Positions 1 to 7,484 are shown, counted from the first letter of the stretch. The stretch: 11,304 bases of DNA from an uncultured Thermoguttaceae bacterium (GCA_934725735.1 CAKVCP010000071.1:1-11304); one strand, 5' to 3'. The notes: generated by a model not told the origin, from the sequence alone. Made by a program: numbers and translations.

Positions 1-599
1 GGCATAAGGTCATTCCGAGCCGATTCTTTAACGCGATGGTCAGCAACCTTACGGGCGTAAAACTGCACGACCATAATTGCGGGATGAAGTGTTATCGTCG
101 TGAGATTTTCGACGAGGTGACGCTTTACGGAGAGCTGCATCGATTCGTGCCGGCGCTCGCGGGGGCGCGCGGATTTAAGGTGGGAGAGAAGGTGGTGAAT
201 CACCGGGCGCGAAAGTTCGGGTCGTCGAAGTACGGGTTCAACCGCTTCATTAAGGGCTTTTTGGATCTGCTGTCGGTGAAGTTCGTGACGACTTACGGGG
301 CGCGTCCGCAGCACCTTTTGGGAACGATCGGGCTCTGTTCTTTCGGCGTCGGGGCGTTGACGATGGTCTGGATGGCGGCGCGATGGGTTTTGGCGCGGAT
401 TCCGGCGCTGGGGTTGGAAGAGTACATGCTCTCGGGGCGTCCGGCGGTCGTCTATTCCGCGGCGCTCGCGCTCTTTGGGGCGCAGCTGCTCTCGATGGGA
501 TTCCTCTCGGAACTCCTTGTCGCGGAGACGAACCGACGCGCGCGCGAATATTCAATTAAGGAAGAAATCAAGGCGCCGCAAGAGGACGCGAAAGAGTGA
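1..599 (+). CDS. Family 2 glycosyltransferase, C-terminal part (polyprenyl-phosphate sugar transferase type), 5'-truncated
   Basis: The frame is open from base 3 (HKVIPSRFFNAM...), so the first ATG at 36 is internal and the gene starts before the window. About 198 residues are visible. The segment LTGVKLHDHNCGMKCYR followed by VNHRARKFGSSKYG is the hallmark of DPM1/GtrB-like GT2 enzymes, which move a sugar from a nucleotide donor onto a polyprenyl phosphate. The N-terminal DxD half lies outside the window. Two hydrophobic segments, roughly residues 95-120 and 137-160 counted from the ATG at 36, form the C-terminal membrane anchor of this subfamily. A charged cytoplasmic tail (KEEIKAPQEDAKE) ends the protein. 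A strong terminator follows 21 bases after the stop. The sugar and acceptor cannot be told from this fragment. Confidence 0.88.
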   Translation, partial: HKVIPSRFFNAMVSNLTGVKLHDHNCGMKCYRREIFDEVTLYGELHRFVPALAGARGFKVGEKVVNHRARKFGSSKYGFNRFIKGFLDLLSVKFVTTYGARPQHLLGTIGLCSFGVGALTMVWMAARWVLARIPALGLEEYMLSGRPAVVYSAALALFGAQLLSMGFLSELLVAETNRRAREYSIKEEIKAPQEDAKE

Positions 600-620
600 C
601 GCGGCGCAAATTGGCGTAAA

Positions 621-669
621 AAAAGACCGTCGATGAACAGGACAACTCGAAGTTCGCCGACGGTCTTTT
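621..669. terminator. Bidirectional intrinsic terminator between convergent genes
   Basis: A perfect 12-bp stem (621-632 with 658-669, arm AAAAGACCGTCG) closes a 25-nt loop that can form a further small helix. It ends in a T run on the plus strand and is preceded by seven A residues (618-624), which give a T run on the minus strand. It lies between the stop of the plus glycosyltransferase (599) and the stop of the minus ABC gene (697), so it can end both transcripts. A separate 5-bp hairpin (676-680/684-688) lies on the ABC side. Confidence 0.85.
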
Positions 670-696
670 TGTTGACGCGGAATCCGCGAAAAAGGG

Positions 697-2469
697 TTAC
701 GCGTTCGTAGACGGGAATTGACTCATATACAACTGATAGTAAAAACCTTTGGCGGCTAAAAGTTCTTCGTGAGTTCCTTGCTCGACGACTTTGCCGTCTT
801 TCATCGCGAGGATGACGTCGGCGCTGCGAATCGTGGAAAGACGATGCGCGACGACGAAGCTCGTGCGCCCCGACATGAGGCGATTGAACGCGTCTTGAAT
901 CTTCAGTTCGGTGCGCGTGTCGATCGACGACGTCGCCTCGTCGAGAATGAGGAGATCGGGACGCCGCGCCATGACTCGCGCGATGCACAGGAGCTGGCGT
1001 TCCCCTTGCGAGAATTCCCCGCCGTTGGGGGTTACGCGCGTGTCGAAGCCTTGCGGGAGGCGGCTCACGAACGCGTCGAGGTGGCACGCGCGCGCGATTT
1101 GTTCAAGCTCCGCGTCCGAGAGATCTTCGCGATCCATCACGATATTCTCGCGAACCGTACCCGCGCGAAGCCACGTCTCCTGAAGCACCATTCCGAACCC
1201 ACAACGCAGCGACCCGCGCGTCATCGATCGCGTCTCGAGACCGTCGAGACGAATCGCGCCCCCTTGCGCGTCGTAGAAGCGCATCAGAAGATTGACAAGC
1301 GTCGTTTTACCGCACCCCGTGGGCCCGACTATCGCTATCTTCGAGCCGGGAGGCGCAGTGAGCGAAAAATTCTCGATCAAGGGACGATCCGGACGATACG
1401 AAAAGCTCACGCGATCGAATTCCACGCGTCCGACGAAACGCTCTGGGGACGCCGCGTCGACCGCGTCGGGAGTCTCCTCCTCCGCGTCGATGAGCTCGAA
1501 GAGACGCGCCCCGCACGCGAGAGAATTCTGGAGCTCCGTCAAGACCCCAGAGATTTCGTTGAACGGTTTCGTGTATTGGTCCGCGTAGCTTAAAAACGTC
1601 GTCAGATTGCCGACGCTCAGCGTTCCGTGCAAGACCGCAAGCCCCCCGCAAACGCCGACCCCCGCGTAGACAAGGCTGTTCACAAAGCGCGTCGCCGGGT
1701 TCGTCAGCGACGAAAAGAAGACCGCCAAGAGGGAGACGCGCGTCAGACGTTCGTCAATCTCCTCGAATTCGCGGCTCGACGCCTCCCCGCGATCGAACGC
1801 CTGCAAAGTCCGCGCCCCGCTCGTCGCCTCCATCACGTACCCCGTCTCTTCCCCGCGCAGACTCGACTGGCGGTGGAAATAGACGAACGACTTTTTCGAG
1901 ATGAACCACGCCGCCACGAGAGAAAGGGGCGTGAGCGCCACGACCACGCACGTGATCGGAAGACTCAGCGACGCCATGAAGCACAGAACCCCGACGATCG
2001 CCACTATCCCCGTGAAGAATTGCGAAAATCCCGTCAAAAGCCCGTCCGAAAAGAGATCCGCGTCCGTCACGATTCGGCTCGACGTCTCCCCGTACGGCTT
2101 CCCGTCGAGATACCCAAGCGGCAACTTCTGCAACCGTCGGAACGCGTCGACGCGAATATCTCGCGCCACCCCGAACGCGACCCGATTATTCAAACACGTC
2201 ATAACGAACTGCGCGACCCCCGCGACGAACGCGCATGTCGCGAGCGCGAGACAGTCCGCCCTGAGCCCGATGAAGTCGACCTCGCCGGGCCCGACCATCC
2301 TGTCGACGGCGCGTCCTATCACTCGCGGCGCGTAGAGCGTCGCAAACGTCGCGACCGTCGCCGACGCGAGCGCTCCGACCAGCTGAAGACGGTAGCCCCG
2401 AAGGTACCGCAACGTCCTTTTGAGCGTCTTAATTTGAAGCTCTCTCTTTTCCTTTTTATCCGGTTTCAT
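697..2469 (-). CDS. Heterodimeric ABC exporter, consensus-site half (TMD-NBD fusion)
   Basis: This 590-residue half-transporter has an N-terminal six-helix type IV exporter membrane domain and a C-terminal ATPase domain. Walker A is GPTGCGKT (about 382-389), the Q-loop is VLQETW, Walker B is LLILDE (D510, catalytic E511) and the switch is H542 in VVAHR. The signature is FSQGE (486-490) rather than LSGGQ. Intact Glu and His with an altered signature is the pattern of the TM288-type subunit in heterodimeric exporters such as TM287/288 and BmrCD. The start chosen is the ATG at 2469-2467: it has a GAGGAGG ribosome site 7 bases upstream and overlaps the stop of the partner gene. The in-frame extension to 2544 would lie inside the partner and is rejected. 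The substrate is unknown; drugs, lipids or peptides are possible for this family. Confidence 0.92.
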   Translation of the reverse strand: MKPDKKEKRELQIKTLKRTLRYLRGYRLQLVGALASATVATFATLYAPRVIGRAVDRMVGPGEVDFIGLRADCLALATCAFVAGVAQFVMTCLNNRVAFGVARDIRVDAFRRLQKLPLGYLDGKPYGETSSRIVTDADLFSDGLLTGFSQFFTGIVAIVGVLCFMASLSLPITCVVVALTPLSLVAAWFISKKSFVYFHRQSSLRGEETGYVMEATSGARTLQAFDRGEASSREFEEIDERLTRVSLLAVFFSSLTNPATRFVNSLVYAGVGVCGGLAVLHGTLSVGNLTTFLSYADQYTKPFNEISGVLTELQNSLACGARLFELIDAEEETPDAVDAASPERFVGRVEFDRVSFSYRPDRPLIENFSLTAPPGSKIAIVGPTGCGKTTLVNLLMRFYDAQGGAIRLDGLETRSMTRGSLRCGFGMVLQETWLRAGTVRENIVMDREDLSDAELEQIARACHLDAFVSRLPQGFDTRVTPNGGEFSQGERQLLCIARVMARRPDLLILDEATSSIDTRTELKIQDAFNRLMSGRTSFVVAHRLSTIRSADVILAMKDGKVVEQGTHEELLAAKGFYYQLYMSQFPSTNA

Positions 2470-4220
2470 CGTCGCGCCTCCTCGACCTTCGACGTCGCGT
2501 CCTCTGAAAATTGCGATGCGTAAATCTCGCGATACGTCGGACAATCGCGCAGGAGTTCTTCATGCCGTCCCTTTCCGACGAGACGACCCTGATCGAGAAC
2601 CAAGATCTGATCGGCGTCGAGTACCGACGCGGCGCGTTGCGCGACGATGAAGGTCGCGCGGCGCGATTTCGTCGACGAAAGCGCTTGACGAAGACGCGCG
2701 TCCGTCGCGTAGTCGAGCGCCGAGCACGAGTCGTCCAAGATCAAAATCGGCGCGTCCTTAACGAGAGCCCGCGCTATCGTAAGGCGTTGACGCTGACCTC
2801 CAGAGAGGTTGCGACCCCCTTGTTCGAGAAGCGTCCCGAGCTTCTCGGGCTTCGCCTCGACGAATTCCCGCGCCTGCGCCGTCTCAAGCGCCGCGTAAAG
2901 CGACGACTCCGACGCCTTCGGATCACCCCAACGAAGATTCGCTTCGATCGTTCCCGAAAAGAGCTCCGCCTTCTGCGGAACGACCCCGACGCTCGCGCGA
3001 AGGGACGCCAAACGATACTCCCGAACGTCACGCCCGAAGACGCGAACCGCGCCCCCCGACGCGTCGTAAAAACGCCCGATCAGATTCACAAGCGTCGTCT
3101 TACCGCTACCCGTCCCCCCGATCACGCCGATCGTTTCGCCGATCCGCGCTGTAAAGCTTACCGTATCGAGCGCGCGACCCGCGCTTGCCCCGTACGATGC
3201 GCTCGCCCCTTCGAACTCGACCGCGACCGCGCCAGCCTCGCGCGTCGCGCAAAGCTCCGCGTCACCTTCCGTCATTCCGTCGGGAAGCTCGAGAATCTCC
3301 GCGACGCGTTTCGCGCACGCCGCCCCTTTGTTCACCTGGAAGAGAAGATTCGCGAGCTTCACGAGTTCGACGAGAATCTGCGACATATAGTTCAAAAGCG
3401 CGATCGCCTCCCCTTGCGTCGACGTCCCGATATGAACTTGCGCCGCCCCCGACGCCAGCAGCGCGACGATCGCAAGGTTCGCCAAAAGGTACGTGATCGG
3501 ATTCATCAACCCCGCGACGAGCCCCGCGCGTTCCTGAATCGCCAGCAAACGCGACGCGATCGCGTTGAAACGCTTCGTCTCGCGCGGCTCCATATTGAAC
3601 GCGCGAAGGACGCGCGCTCCGACGAGATTTTCCGTCGTCGAGAGGGAAACGTCGTCGAGCGCCGCGCGTTGACGCGTATACAGCGGAAGGGAGAGGAAGA
3701 GGATCGAGAAAACCGCCGTCGCGAGCGCCGGGAGCGCGACGATGAAAACGAAAGCCCCGCGCGGATTGACGACGAGCGCCATGATCGTCGCGCCAAGAAC
3801 GATGATCGGGGAGCGAAGGAAGAGACGCAGCAGAAGGTTGACGGCGGTTTGCGTCTGCGCGGCGTCGCTAGTCATGCGCGTGGCGAGGGAATCCGCGCCG
3901 TAGCGGTCGAGCTGCGCGAAAGAGAGACGCCCGATCTTAGCGAAGAGCGCGCGTCGAATCGCCGCGGCAAATCGCGTCGCCGCCTTCGCCGCAAAGTACT
4001 GCGCCGCGCCCGCCATCGCGAGCCCCGCGACGCTCAATCCAACGAGAATCGCGAGCGCGCGCCAAATAATCGACGCGTCCCCTTGCGCGAGTCCGCGGTC
4101 GATCATCCACGCCACGACGAGCGGCACGAGAAGGTCGAAACACGCTTCGAGAAGTTTGAAAAAGGGCGCCAATACCGCCTCTTTTTTGTACGGTAAAAGG
4201 TATGGTAATAACGTCTTCAT
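2466..4220 (-). CDS. Heterodimeric ABC exporter, degenerate-site half (TMD-NBD fusion)
   Basis: This 584-residue half-transporter is the first gene of the operon. A membrane domain fills about residues 1-300, followed by an ATPase domain with Walker A GGTGSGKT (368-375), Q-loop VVPQKAELF and a perfect LSGGQ signature (472-476). Walker B is ILILDD, with Asp497 where the catalytic Glu should be, and the switch residue is Gln528 (VAQR) instead of His. These losses match the TM287-type subunit, whose own ATP site does not turn over well. The start chosen is the ATG at 4220, with GAGGA nine bases upstream. A TTG at 4241 would add seven residues (MPRGQSF) but would swallow that ribosome site. A possible -10 box lies at 4268-4273. 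The last codons encode EEARR and carry the ribosome site of the next gene. Confidence 0.92.
   Translation of the reverse strand: MKTLLPYLLPYKKEAVLAPFFKLLEACFDLLVPLVVAWMIDRGLAQGDASIIWRALAILVGLSVAGLAMAGAAQYFAAKAATRFAAAIRRALFAKIGRLSFAQLDRYGADSLATRMTSDAAQTQTAVNLLLRLFLRSPIIVLGATIMALVVNPRGAFVFIVALPALATAVFSILFLSLPLYTRQRAALDDVSLSTTENLVGARVLRAFNMEPRETKRFNAIASRLLAIQERAGLVAGLMNPITYLLANLAIVALLASGAAQVHIGTSTQGEAIALLNYMSQILVELVKLANLLFQVNKGAACAKRVAEILELPDGMTEGDAELCATREAGAVAVEFEGASASYGASAGRALDTVSFTARIGETIGVIGGTGSGKTTLVNLIGRFYDASGGAVRVFGRDVREYRLASLRASVGVVPQKAELFSGTIEANLRWGDPKASESSLYAALETAQAREFVEAKPEKLGTLLEQGGRNLSGGQRQRLTIARALVKDAPILILDDSCSALDYATDARLRQALSSTKSRRATFIVAQRAASVLDADQILVLDQGRLVGKGRHEELLRDCPTYREIYASQFSEDATSKVEEARR
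2477..2483 (-). promoter_or_regulatory. Ribosome binding site embedded in the upstream gene, with ATGA stop/start overlap
   Basis: On the minus strand GAGGAGG sits 7 bases before the ATG of the second ABC gene, inside the final codons of the first. The ATG (2469-2467) and the TGA of the first gene (2468-2466) share two bases as ATGA. This fixes the second start and suggests translational coupling, which would help 1:1 supply of the two halves. Confidence 0.8.
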
Positions 4221-4267
4221 GAAACTTTGTCCTCGCGGCAAAACGCGTTTCTCTGCAATTTCGTCGC

Positions 4268-4273
4268 ATTATA
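4268..4273 (-). promoter_or_regulatory. Probable -10 box for the ABC exporter operon
   Basis: The minus strand reads TATAAT here, about 48 bases upstream of the chosen ABC start at 4220, in an AT-rich pocket between divergent genes. No convincing TTGACA-like -35 box is visible at 16-18 bases, so this rests on the -10 match and position only. Confidence 0.35.
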
Positions 4274-4374
4274 TCGCCCTTTCACGTTTTGACGACCGCT
4301 ATAAACTATTTCGAAAAACGCTAATAATCCGAATAATAACGACTAAGGCGCTTTTTTTTTTGAAAGCGACTCGG

Positions 4375-4380
4375 TATAAT
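4375..4380 (+). promoter_or_regulatory. Probable -10 box for the PF06439 genes
   Basis: A perfect TATAAT on the plus strand lies about 95 bases before the ATG at 4475, downstream of a run of ten T residues (4352-4361). The -35 position at 17-base spacing falls in that T run, so the -35 box is poor. Transcription from here would give a leader of roughly 90 bases containing the hairpin at 4412-4440. Confidence 0.42.
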
Positions 4381-4411
4381 CGAACGAAATTTGCGTTCTA
4401 ACCAATGTGTT

Positions 4412-4440
4412 AAGACGCCGCGTCGCGGCGCGGCGTTCTT
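4412..4440 (+). promoter_or_regulatory. GC-rich leader hairpin before the tandem PF06439 gene
   Basis: A perfect 8-bp GC-rich stem (4415-4422 with 4429-4436, loop TCGCGG) is extended by an AAG/CTT helix across a one-base bulge. It is followed by a T-rich stretch (TTCTTTCAAATTCTT) and, about 20 bases on, by the AAGGA ribosome site. The next gene upstream is divergent, so this cannot be the terminator of a preceding plus-strand gene. It may be an attenuator or an mRNA-stabilising 5' hairpin. Confidence 0.5.
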
Positions 4441-4474
4441 TCAAATTCTTCAATTATATAAGGAAACACCAAAG

Positions 4475-5749
4475 ATGCGTAAATCCTTCTGCATTGCCGC
4501 CGCCTTCCTCGCGGCTTTCGCGTGCTTCGCGTCGGCTCCTTCATTCGCCGACGACACCGAAGAGGGCTTCGTCTCTCTCTTCGACGGAAAAACTCTTAAC
4601 GGCTGGGCCGTCCATAGCGGCGCCGCTAAGTACAAGGTGGAAGACGGCGCCATCGTCGGCGAATGCGTCCCCGGTACCCCAAACAACACCTTCCTCTGCT
4701 ATGAAAAGCCCTTCGGAAACTTCATTCTGAAGCTCGATTTCAAAGCCGTCGTTCCCGGAAACTCCGGCGTTCAGTTCCGCAGCGCGATCGAAGAAGGTTC
4801 CGACCGCGTCTACGGATATCAGTGCGAAATCGCTCCCGACGATAAAGTCACCGCACGAATCTACGACGAAGGACGCCGCGGATTCGCTCACGGCCGCATC
4901 TTCCTTGACAACACCGCCGACGAAACTCTCGAAGCCGGTCTCGCCGCCTACAAATCCGGCGACTGGAACTCCCTCGAAATCCAAGCGATCGGTCCTTCTC
5001 TCCGCACTTGGATCAACGGCGTTCCCGTGACCAACATGTACGACTACAAAGACTTCTCCGGAATCATCGGCCTTCAGATTCACGCCGGCAGCCAGGGAAC
5101 GATCGCGTGGAAAAATATCCGCATTAAGGATCTTGGCGTTTCCGAATGGAAAGACTTCTTCGTCCAGAAGGACGGCGAATGGAAAGTCGAAGACGCCTAT
5201 CTCTTCGTTCCCGAATGTTGGAGCTTCAACGAAGAGGGCGTCCTCGTCGGTCAGCATGACGATACCGAAAAGCGCGACGGCCTCGTCGTCTCCAACGACG
5301 AATACGACGACTTTGTCGCCAAAGTCGATTACGTCTTCCGCGGCGGCGTGAACTCCGCGCTCTACTTCCGCGCTCACGAAGTCGACACCCCTTGGCTCCT
5401 GCGCGGATGCCAGGACGAAATCTGCGGTTACAGCAAAGAAGCCGCTATTTGGCACACCGCCGGTAAGACCGAACCCGGTCGCGGATGGCTCGCCTCCGAC
5501 GACGAATTCGTCGAAAAAGTCCGCAATAAGGGCGAAAACGACTGGAACGAAATCGCCGTCGCGGCTTGCGGCGACCGCGTTGTCACCTTCCTCAACGGCT
5601 TCCGCGTCGTCGATATCACCGACCCTCTCATCGAAAAGTCCGGTAAGGTTGGACTCCAGCTCCACGGCGGTTCTCAGGGACAGATGTGGTTCAAGAACTG
5701 GAAGGTTATGCCCATCACCAAGGAACAGCGCGCTCTTATCGAACGCTAA
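4475..5749 (+). CDS. Secreted protein with two tandem PF06439 (3-keto-disaccharide hydrolase / DUF1080) domains
   Basis: The protein is 424 residues. A signal peptide (MRKSFCIAAAFLAAF..., likely cut after A25) is followed by two copies of the concanavalin A-like PF06439 domain. Copy one starts near residue 31 with FVSLFDGKTLNGW and ends with GLQIHAGSQG (199-208) plus WKNIRIK. Copy two covers about 240-420 and ends with the matching GLQLHGGSQG (393-402) plus FKNWKV. The family is associated with hydrolysis of 3-keto-glycosides and glycan binding outside the cytoplasm; which activity applies here is inferred. The start is the ATG at 4475, since AGGAA lies nine bases upstream and the signal peptide begins there. 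An in-frame extension to 4391 would cross the leader hairpin. Codons are strongly C-ended (GAC, AAC, GCC, ATC), unlike the flanking ABC genes, which hints at high expression. Confidence 0.9.
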   Translation: MRKSFCIAAAFLAAFACFASAPSFADDTEEGFVSLFDGKTLNGWAVHSGAAKYKVEDGAIVGECVPGTPNNTFLCYEKPFGNFILKLDFKAVVPGNSGVQFRSAIEEGSDRVYGYQCEIAPDDKVTARIYDEGRRGFAHGRIFLDNTADETLEAGLAAYKSGDWNSLEIQAIGPSLRTWINGVPVTNMYDYKDFSGIIGLQIHAGSQGTIAWKNIRIKDLGVSEWKDFFVQKDGEWKVEDAYLFVPECWSFNEEGVLVGQHDDTEKRDGLVVSNDEYDDFVAKVDYVFRGGVNSALYFRAHEVDTPWLLRGCQDEICGYSKEAAIWHTAGKTEPGRGWLASDDEFVEKVRNKGENDWNEIAVAACGDRVVTFLNGFRVVDITDPLIEKSGKVGLQLHGGSQGQMWFKNWKVMPITKEQRALIER

Positions 5750-5774
5750 TTCTTCTTCCTTCGTTTAAATTCGT

Positions 5775-5798
5775 CCCCGGCGTTCCTCCGCGTCGGGG
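5775..5798 (+). terminator. GC-rich intergenic hairpin, weak terminator or attenuator
   Basis: An 8-bp stem (5775-5782 with 5791-5798, one G-U pair, 8-nt loop) lies 25 bases after the stop of the tandem PF06439 gene. The following bases (GCGTCTTGTCAT) are not a true T run, so termination would be partial. The second PF06439 gene may be read from the same transcript. Confidence 0.4.
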
Positions 5799-5843
5799 GC
5801 GTCTTGTCATATTCCCCCCACCCATTTTACAGGACTCTTCGCA

Positions 5844-6893
5844 ATGAAAAAATTCTTCGGCGCTCTCGCCGTCATCGCCTTCGCTTCCGCCGCCGCTTTC
5901 GGCCAAGAATTCACCAACGTCGACCAGATCGTAAAAGACGGTCAGTATCTCGACGCCTTCCAGATCCAGGGCGAATACCTCTGGCCCGATAAGAACCGCG
6001 CGTTCCAAGTCATCGCTCGCGGCGACAAGAATTTCGACGTCGTAGGATATCAGGACGGCCTTCCCGGCGCGGGATGGGATCGCTCCAAGGCTCGTTTCTT
6101 CGGCAAGGGCGAACTCCAGGACGGAAAACTCGTCGTCACCGGCGAAAGAATGGATATTCCGCGTAAGGGCGACGATCGCAACATCGTCTTCAACGACGAA
6201 CAGAAGGCGACGAAACTTGTCGCTTTCAAAGAAGGCGACAAAATCATCCTCGACTTCAAAGGCCAGAGCGAGCTTCAGCGCGTTGAACGCAAGAGCGAAA
6301 CCCTTGGCATGAAGGCTCCGGAAGGCGCCATCGTCCTCTTCGACGGCTCCAACACCGACGCTTTCGCTTCCGACGTCCACCTCAGCGACGCTCAGGAAAA
6401 CGCCATCTGGTCCGAAACCCTCCTCAAGCCCTTCGAAAAGGATCGTCCTTTCACCCTGCACCTGGAATTCATGCTCTCCTTCATGCCCAACGCTCAGGGT
6501 CAGGGCCGCTCCAACTCCGGCGTCTACCTCCAGGAAGAATATGAATGTCAAGTCCTCGACTCCTTCGGACTTGAAGGCGAAAACAACGAATGCGCCGGCT
6601 TCTATCAGCAGCTCAAGCCGATCGTCAACGCCTGCTTGCCTCCTCTTACCTGGCAGACCTACGACTTCGACGTGACCCCCGCCAAGTTCAATGAAAAGGG
6701 CGAAAAGGTCGCCAACGCCGTCATCACCGTCAAGCACAACGGTATTCTCGTCCACGACAACGCGGTTCTCGAACACGAGACCCCCGGCGGCAAGACCGAA
6801 AAGACCGAAGCGGGCGAAGCGCGCGGCGTCTTCCTTCAGGGACACGGCAACAAGGTTCAGTACCGCAACATCTGGATCAAGTACAACGACTGA
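5844..6893 (+). CDS. Secreted PF06439 (DUF1080) protein with N-terminal accessory domain
   Basis: The protein is 349 residues. The signal peptide (MKKFFGALAVIAFASAAAFG, likely cut after G20) is followed by an accessory region at about 25-150, with the motifs GEYLWPDKNRAFQVIARGD and GLPGAGWD then GELQDGKLVVTGE. This region often precedes PF06439 in planctomycete proteins. The PF06439 domain runs from about 160 (EGAIVLFDGSN) to the end, with SNSGVYLQEEYECQVLDSFG, NECAGFYQQLKP, LPPLTWQTYDFDVT, VKHNGILVHDNA and GHGNKVQYRNIWIKY. This fuller pattern is the typical planctomycete form and differs from the neighbouring two-domain protein. The start is supported by AGGA nine bases upstream. It probably works on keto-sugars or glycans outside the cytoplasm together with the preceding gene. 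Codon use is again C-ended. A strong terminator follows. Confidence 0.9.
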   Translation: MKKFFGALAVIAFASAAAFGQEFTNVDQIVKDGQYLDAFQIQGEYLWPDKNRAFQVIARGDKNFDVVGYQDGLPGAGWDRSKARFFGKGELQDGKLVVTGERMDIPRKGDDRNIVFNDEQKATKLVAFKEGDKIILDFKGQSELQRVERKSETLGMKAPEGAIVLFDGSNTDAFASDVHLSDAQENAIWSETLLKPFEKDRPFTLHLEFMLSFMPNAQGQGRSNSGVYLQEEYECQVLDSFGLEGENNECAGFYQQLKPIVNACLPPLTWQTYDFDVTPAKFNEKGEKVANAVITVKHNGILVHDNAVLEHETPGGKTEKTEAGEARGVFLQGHGNKVQYRNIWIKYND

Positions 6894-6935
6894 TCGCGGA
6901 TGAAGCGAACGCGATTCGAGTTGCGTAAAAAAAAC

Positions 6936-6972
6936 GCCCGATCCGGCGCTCGATTCGGATCGGGCTCTTTTT
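6936..6972 (+). terminator. Intrinsic terminator after the PF06439 pair
   Basis: A perfect 10-bp stem (6936-6945 GCCCGATCCG with 6956-6965), a 10-nt loop and the tail TCTTTTT follow the stop at 6893 by about 40 bases. An A run precedes the stem, so it could also stop transcription from the other strand. Confidence 0.9.
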
Positions 6973-7011
6973 ACAATGAGGATTGAAACGAAATAACCAA
7001 CGCGGCGCCGC

Positions 7012-7053
7012 GAGAGAAGAGAGAAGAGAGAAGAGAGAAGAGAGAAGAGAGAA
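7012..7053 (+). repeat. Six perfect tandem copies of a 7-bp unit (GAGAGAA) in the acpS leader
   Basis: GAGAGAA is repeated six times without error, then decays into GAGAAAG and the AAGGG ribosome site at 7058-7062. The array lies between the terminator at 6972 and the acpS ATG at 7070. It is all purine on the plus strand and resembles repeated weak Shine-Dalgarno sequence. The unit length is not a multiple of three, so copy changes would shift any reading frame crossing it. It also changes the distance between upstream transcription signals and the ribosome site. Confidence 0.92.
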
Positions 7054-7069
7054 GAGAAAGGGAAAAGAG

Positions 7070-7459
7070 ATGCGAATCGTCGGAATCGGAGTCGACGCGA
7101 CGGAGATCGAACGCGTGAAGGAGATGTGCGAGAAACACCCTGAGAGCTTTTTAGAGCGCGTCTACACGCCGCTGGAGCGCGAATATTGCGTCGCGCGAAA
7201 AAAAGGAATGGCGGAGTCGCTCGCCGCAAGATGGGCCGCGAAAGAGGCGGTCATGAAGGCGCTCGGAGTTGGATGGTCTCACGGAGTGAAATGGACCGAT
7301 ATCGAGGTGCAAACGAACTTCTCGGGGGCGCCGTCGCTAAACGTAAAGGGCAGAGCGCAAGAGATCGCGCGGGAGCTCGGGATCCGGGACTGGAAGATCA
7401 GCCTCACGCACTCGCGCACTGAAGCGATCGCCTTCGTCGTCGCGTCTGGGGACGAGTAA
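7070..7459 (+). CDS. acpS: Holo-[acyl-carrier-protein] synthase
   Basis: AcpS moves the 4'-phosphopantetheine arm of coenzyme A onto a serine of apo-ACP in the cytoplasm, activating fatty acid synthesis. The protein has 129 residues, normal for the family. The N-terminal GIGVDATEIERV carries the Mg-binding Asp9, and RWAAKEAVMKALG carries Glu59, the second metal ligand (equivalent to D8 and E58 of the Bacillus enzyme). The C-terminal SLTHSRTEAIAFVVA is the family ending. The start at 7070 follows AAGGG by 7 bases. A TTG at 6983 is in frame but would add a low-complexity Arg/Glu/Lys stretch translated from the 7-bp repeat, so it is rejected. A small ORF starts 25 bases after the stop, so the genes could share a transcript. 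Confidence 0.93.
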   Translation: MRIVGIGVDATEIERVKEMCEKHPESFLERVYTPLEREYCVARKKGMAESLAARWAAKEAVMKALGVGWSHGVKWTDIEVQTNFSGAPSLNVKGRAQEIARELGIRDWKISLTHSRTEAIAFVVASGDE

Positions 7460-7484
7460 AACAAAGCTAAAAGAAGGAAGCGTT

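Noticed and set aside
2511..4196. 561-codon open frame on the plus strand opposite the first ABC gene
   Set aside because: Its translation is an Arg/Glu/Asp-rich string with no domain. It mirrors the codon bias of a clearly recognisable ABC exporter gene on the other strand.
4541..5665. 374-codon minus-strand frame opposite the tandem PF06439 gene
   Set aside because: Antisense of a gene with clear signal peptide and duplicated domain; the low-complexity Asp/Val/Glu composition is typical of a shadow frame.
7012..7053. Tandem repeats considered as a CRISPR array
   Set aside because: The unit is 7 bp with no spacers.
6983..7069. N-terminal extension of AcpS from a TTG at 6983
   Set aside because: It would encode Arg/Glu/Lys repeats from the microsatellite, and the normal AcpS N-terminus begins at 7070 with its own ribosome site.
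5736..7229. 497-codon minus-strand frame across the second PF06439 gene and the start of acpS
   Set aside because: It spans a terminator, the 7-bp repeat and two well-supported plus-strand genes. The composition is that of a reverse-complement shadow.
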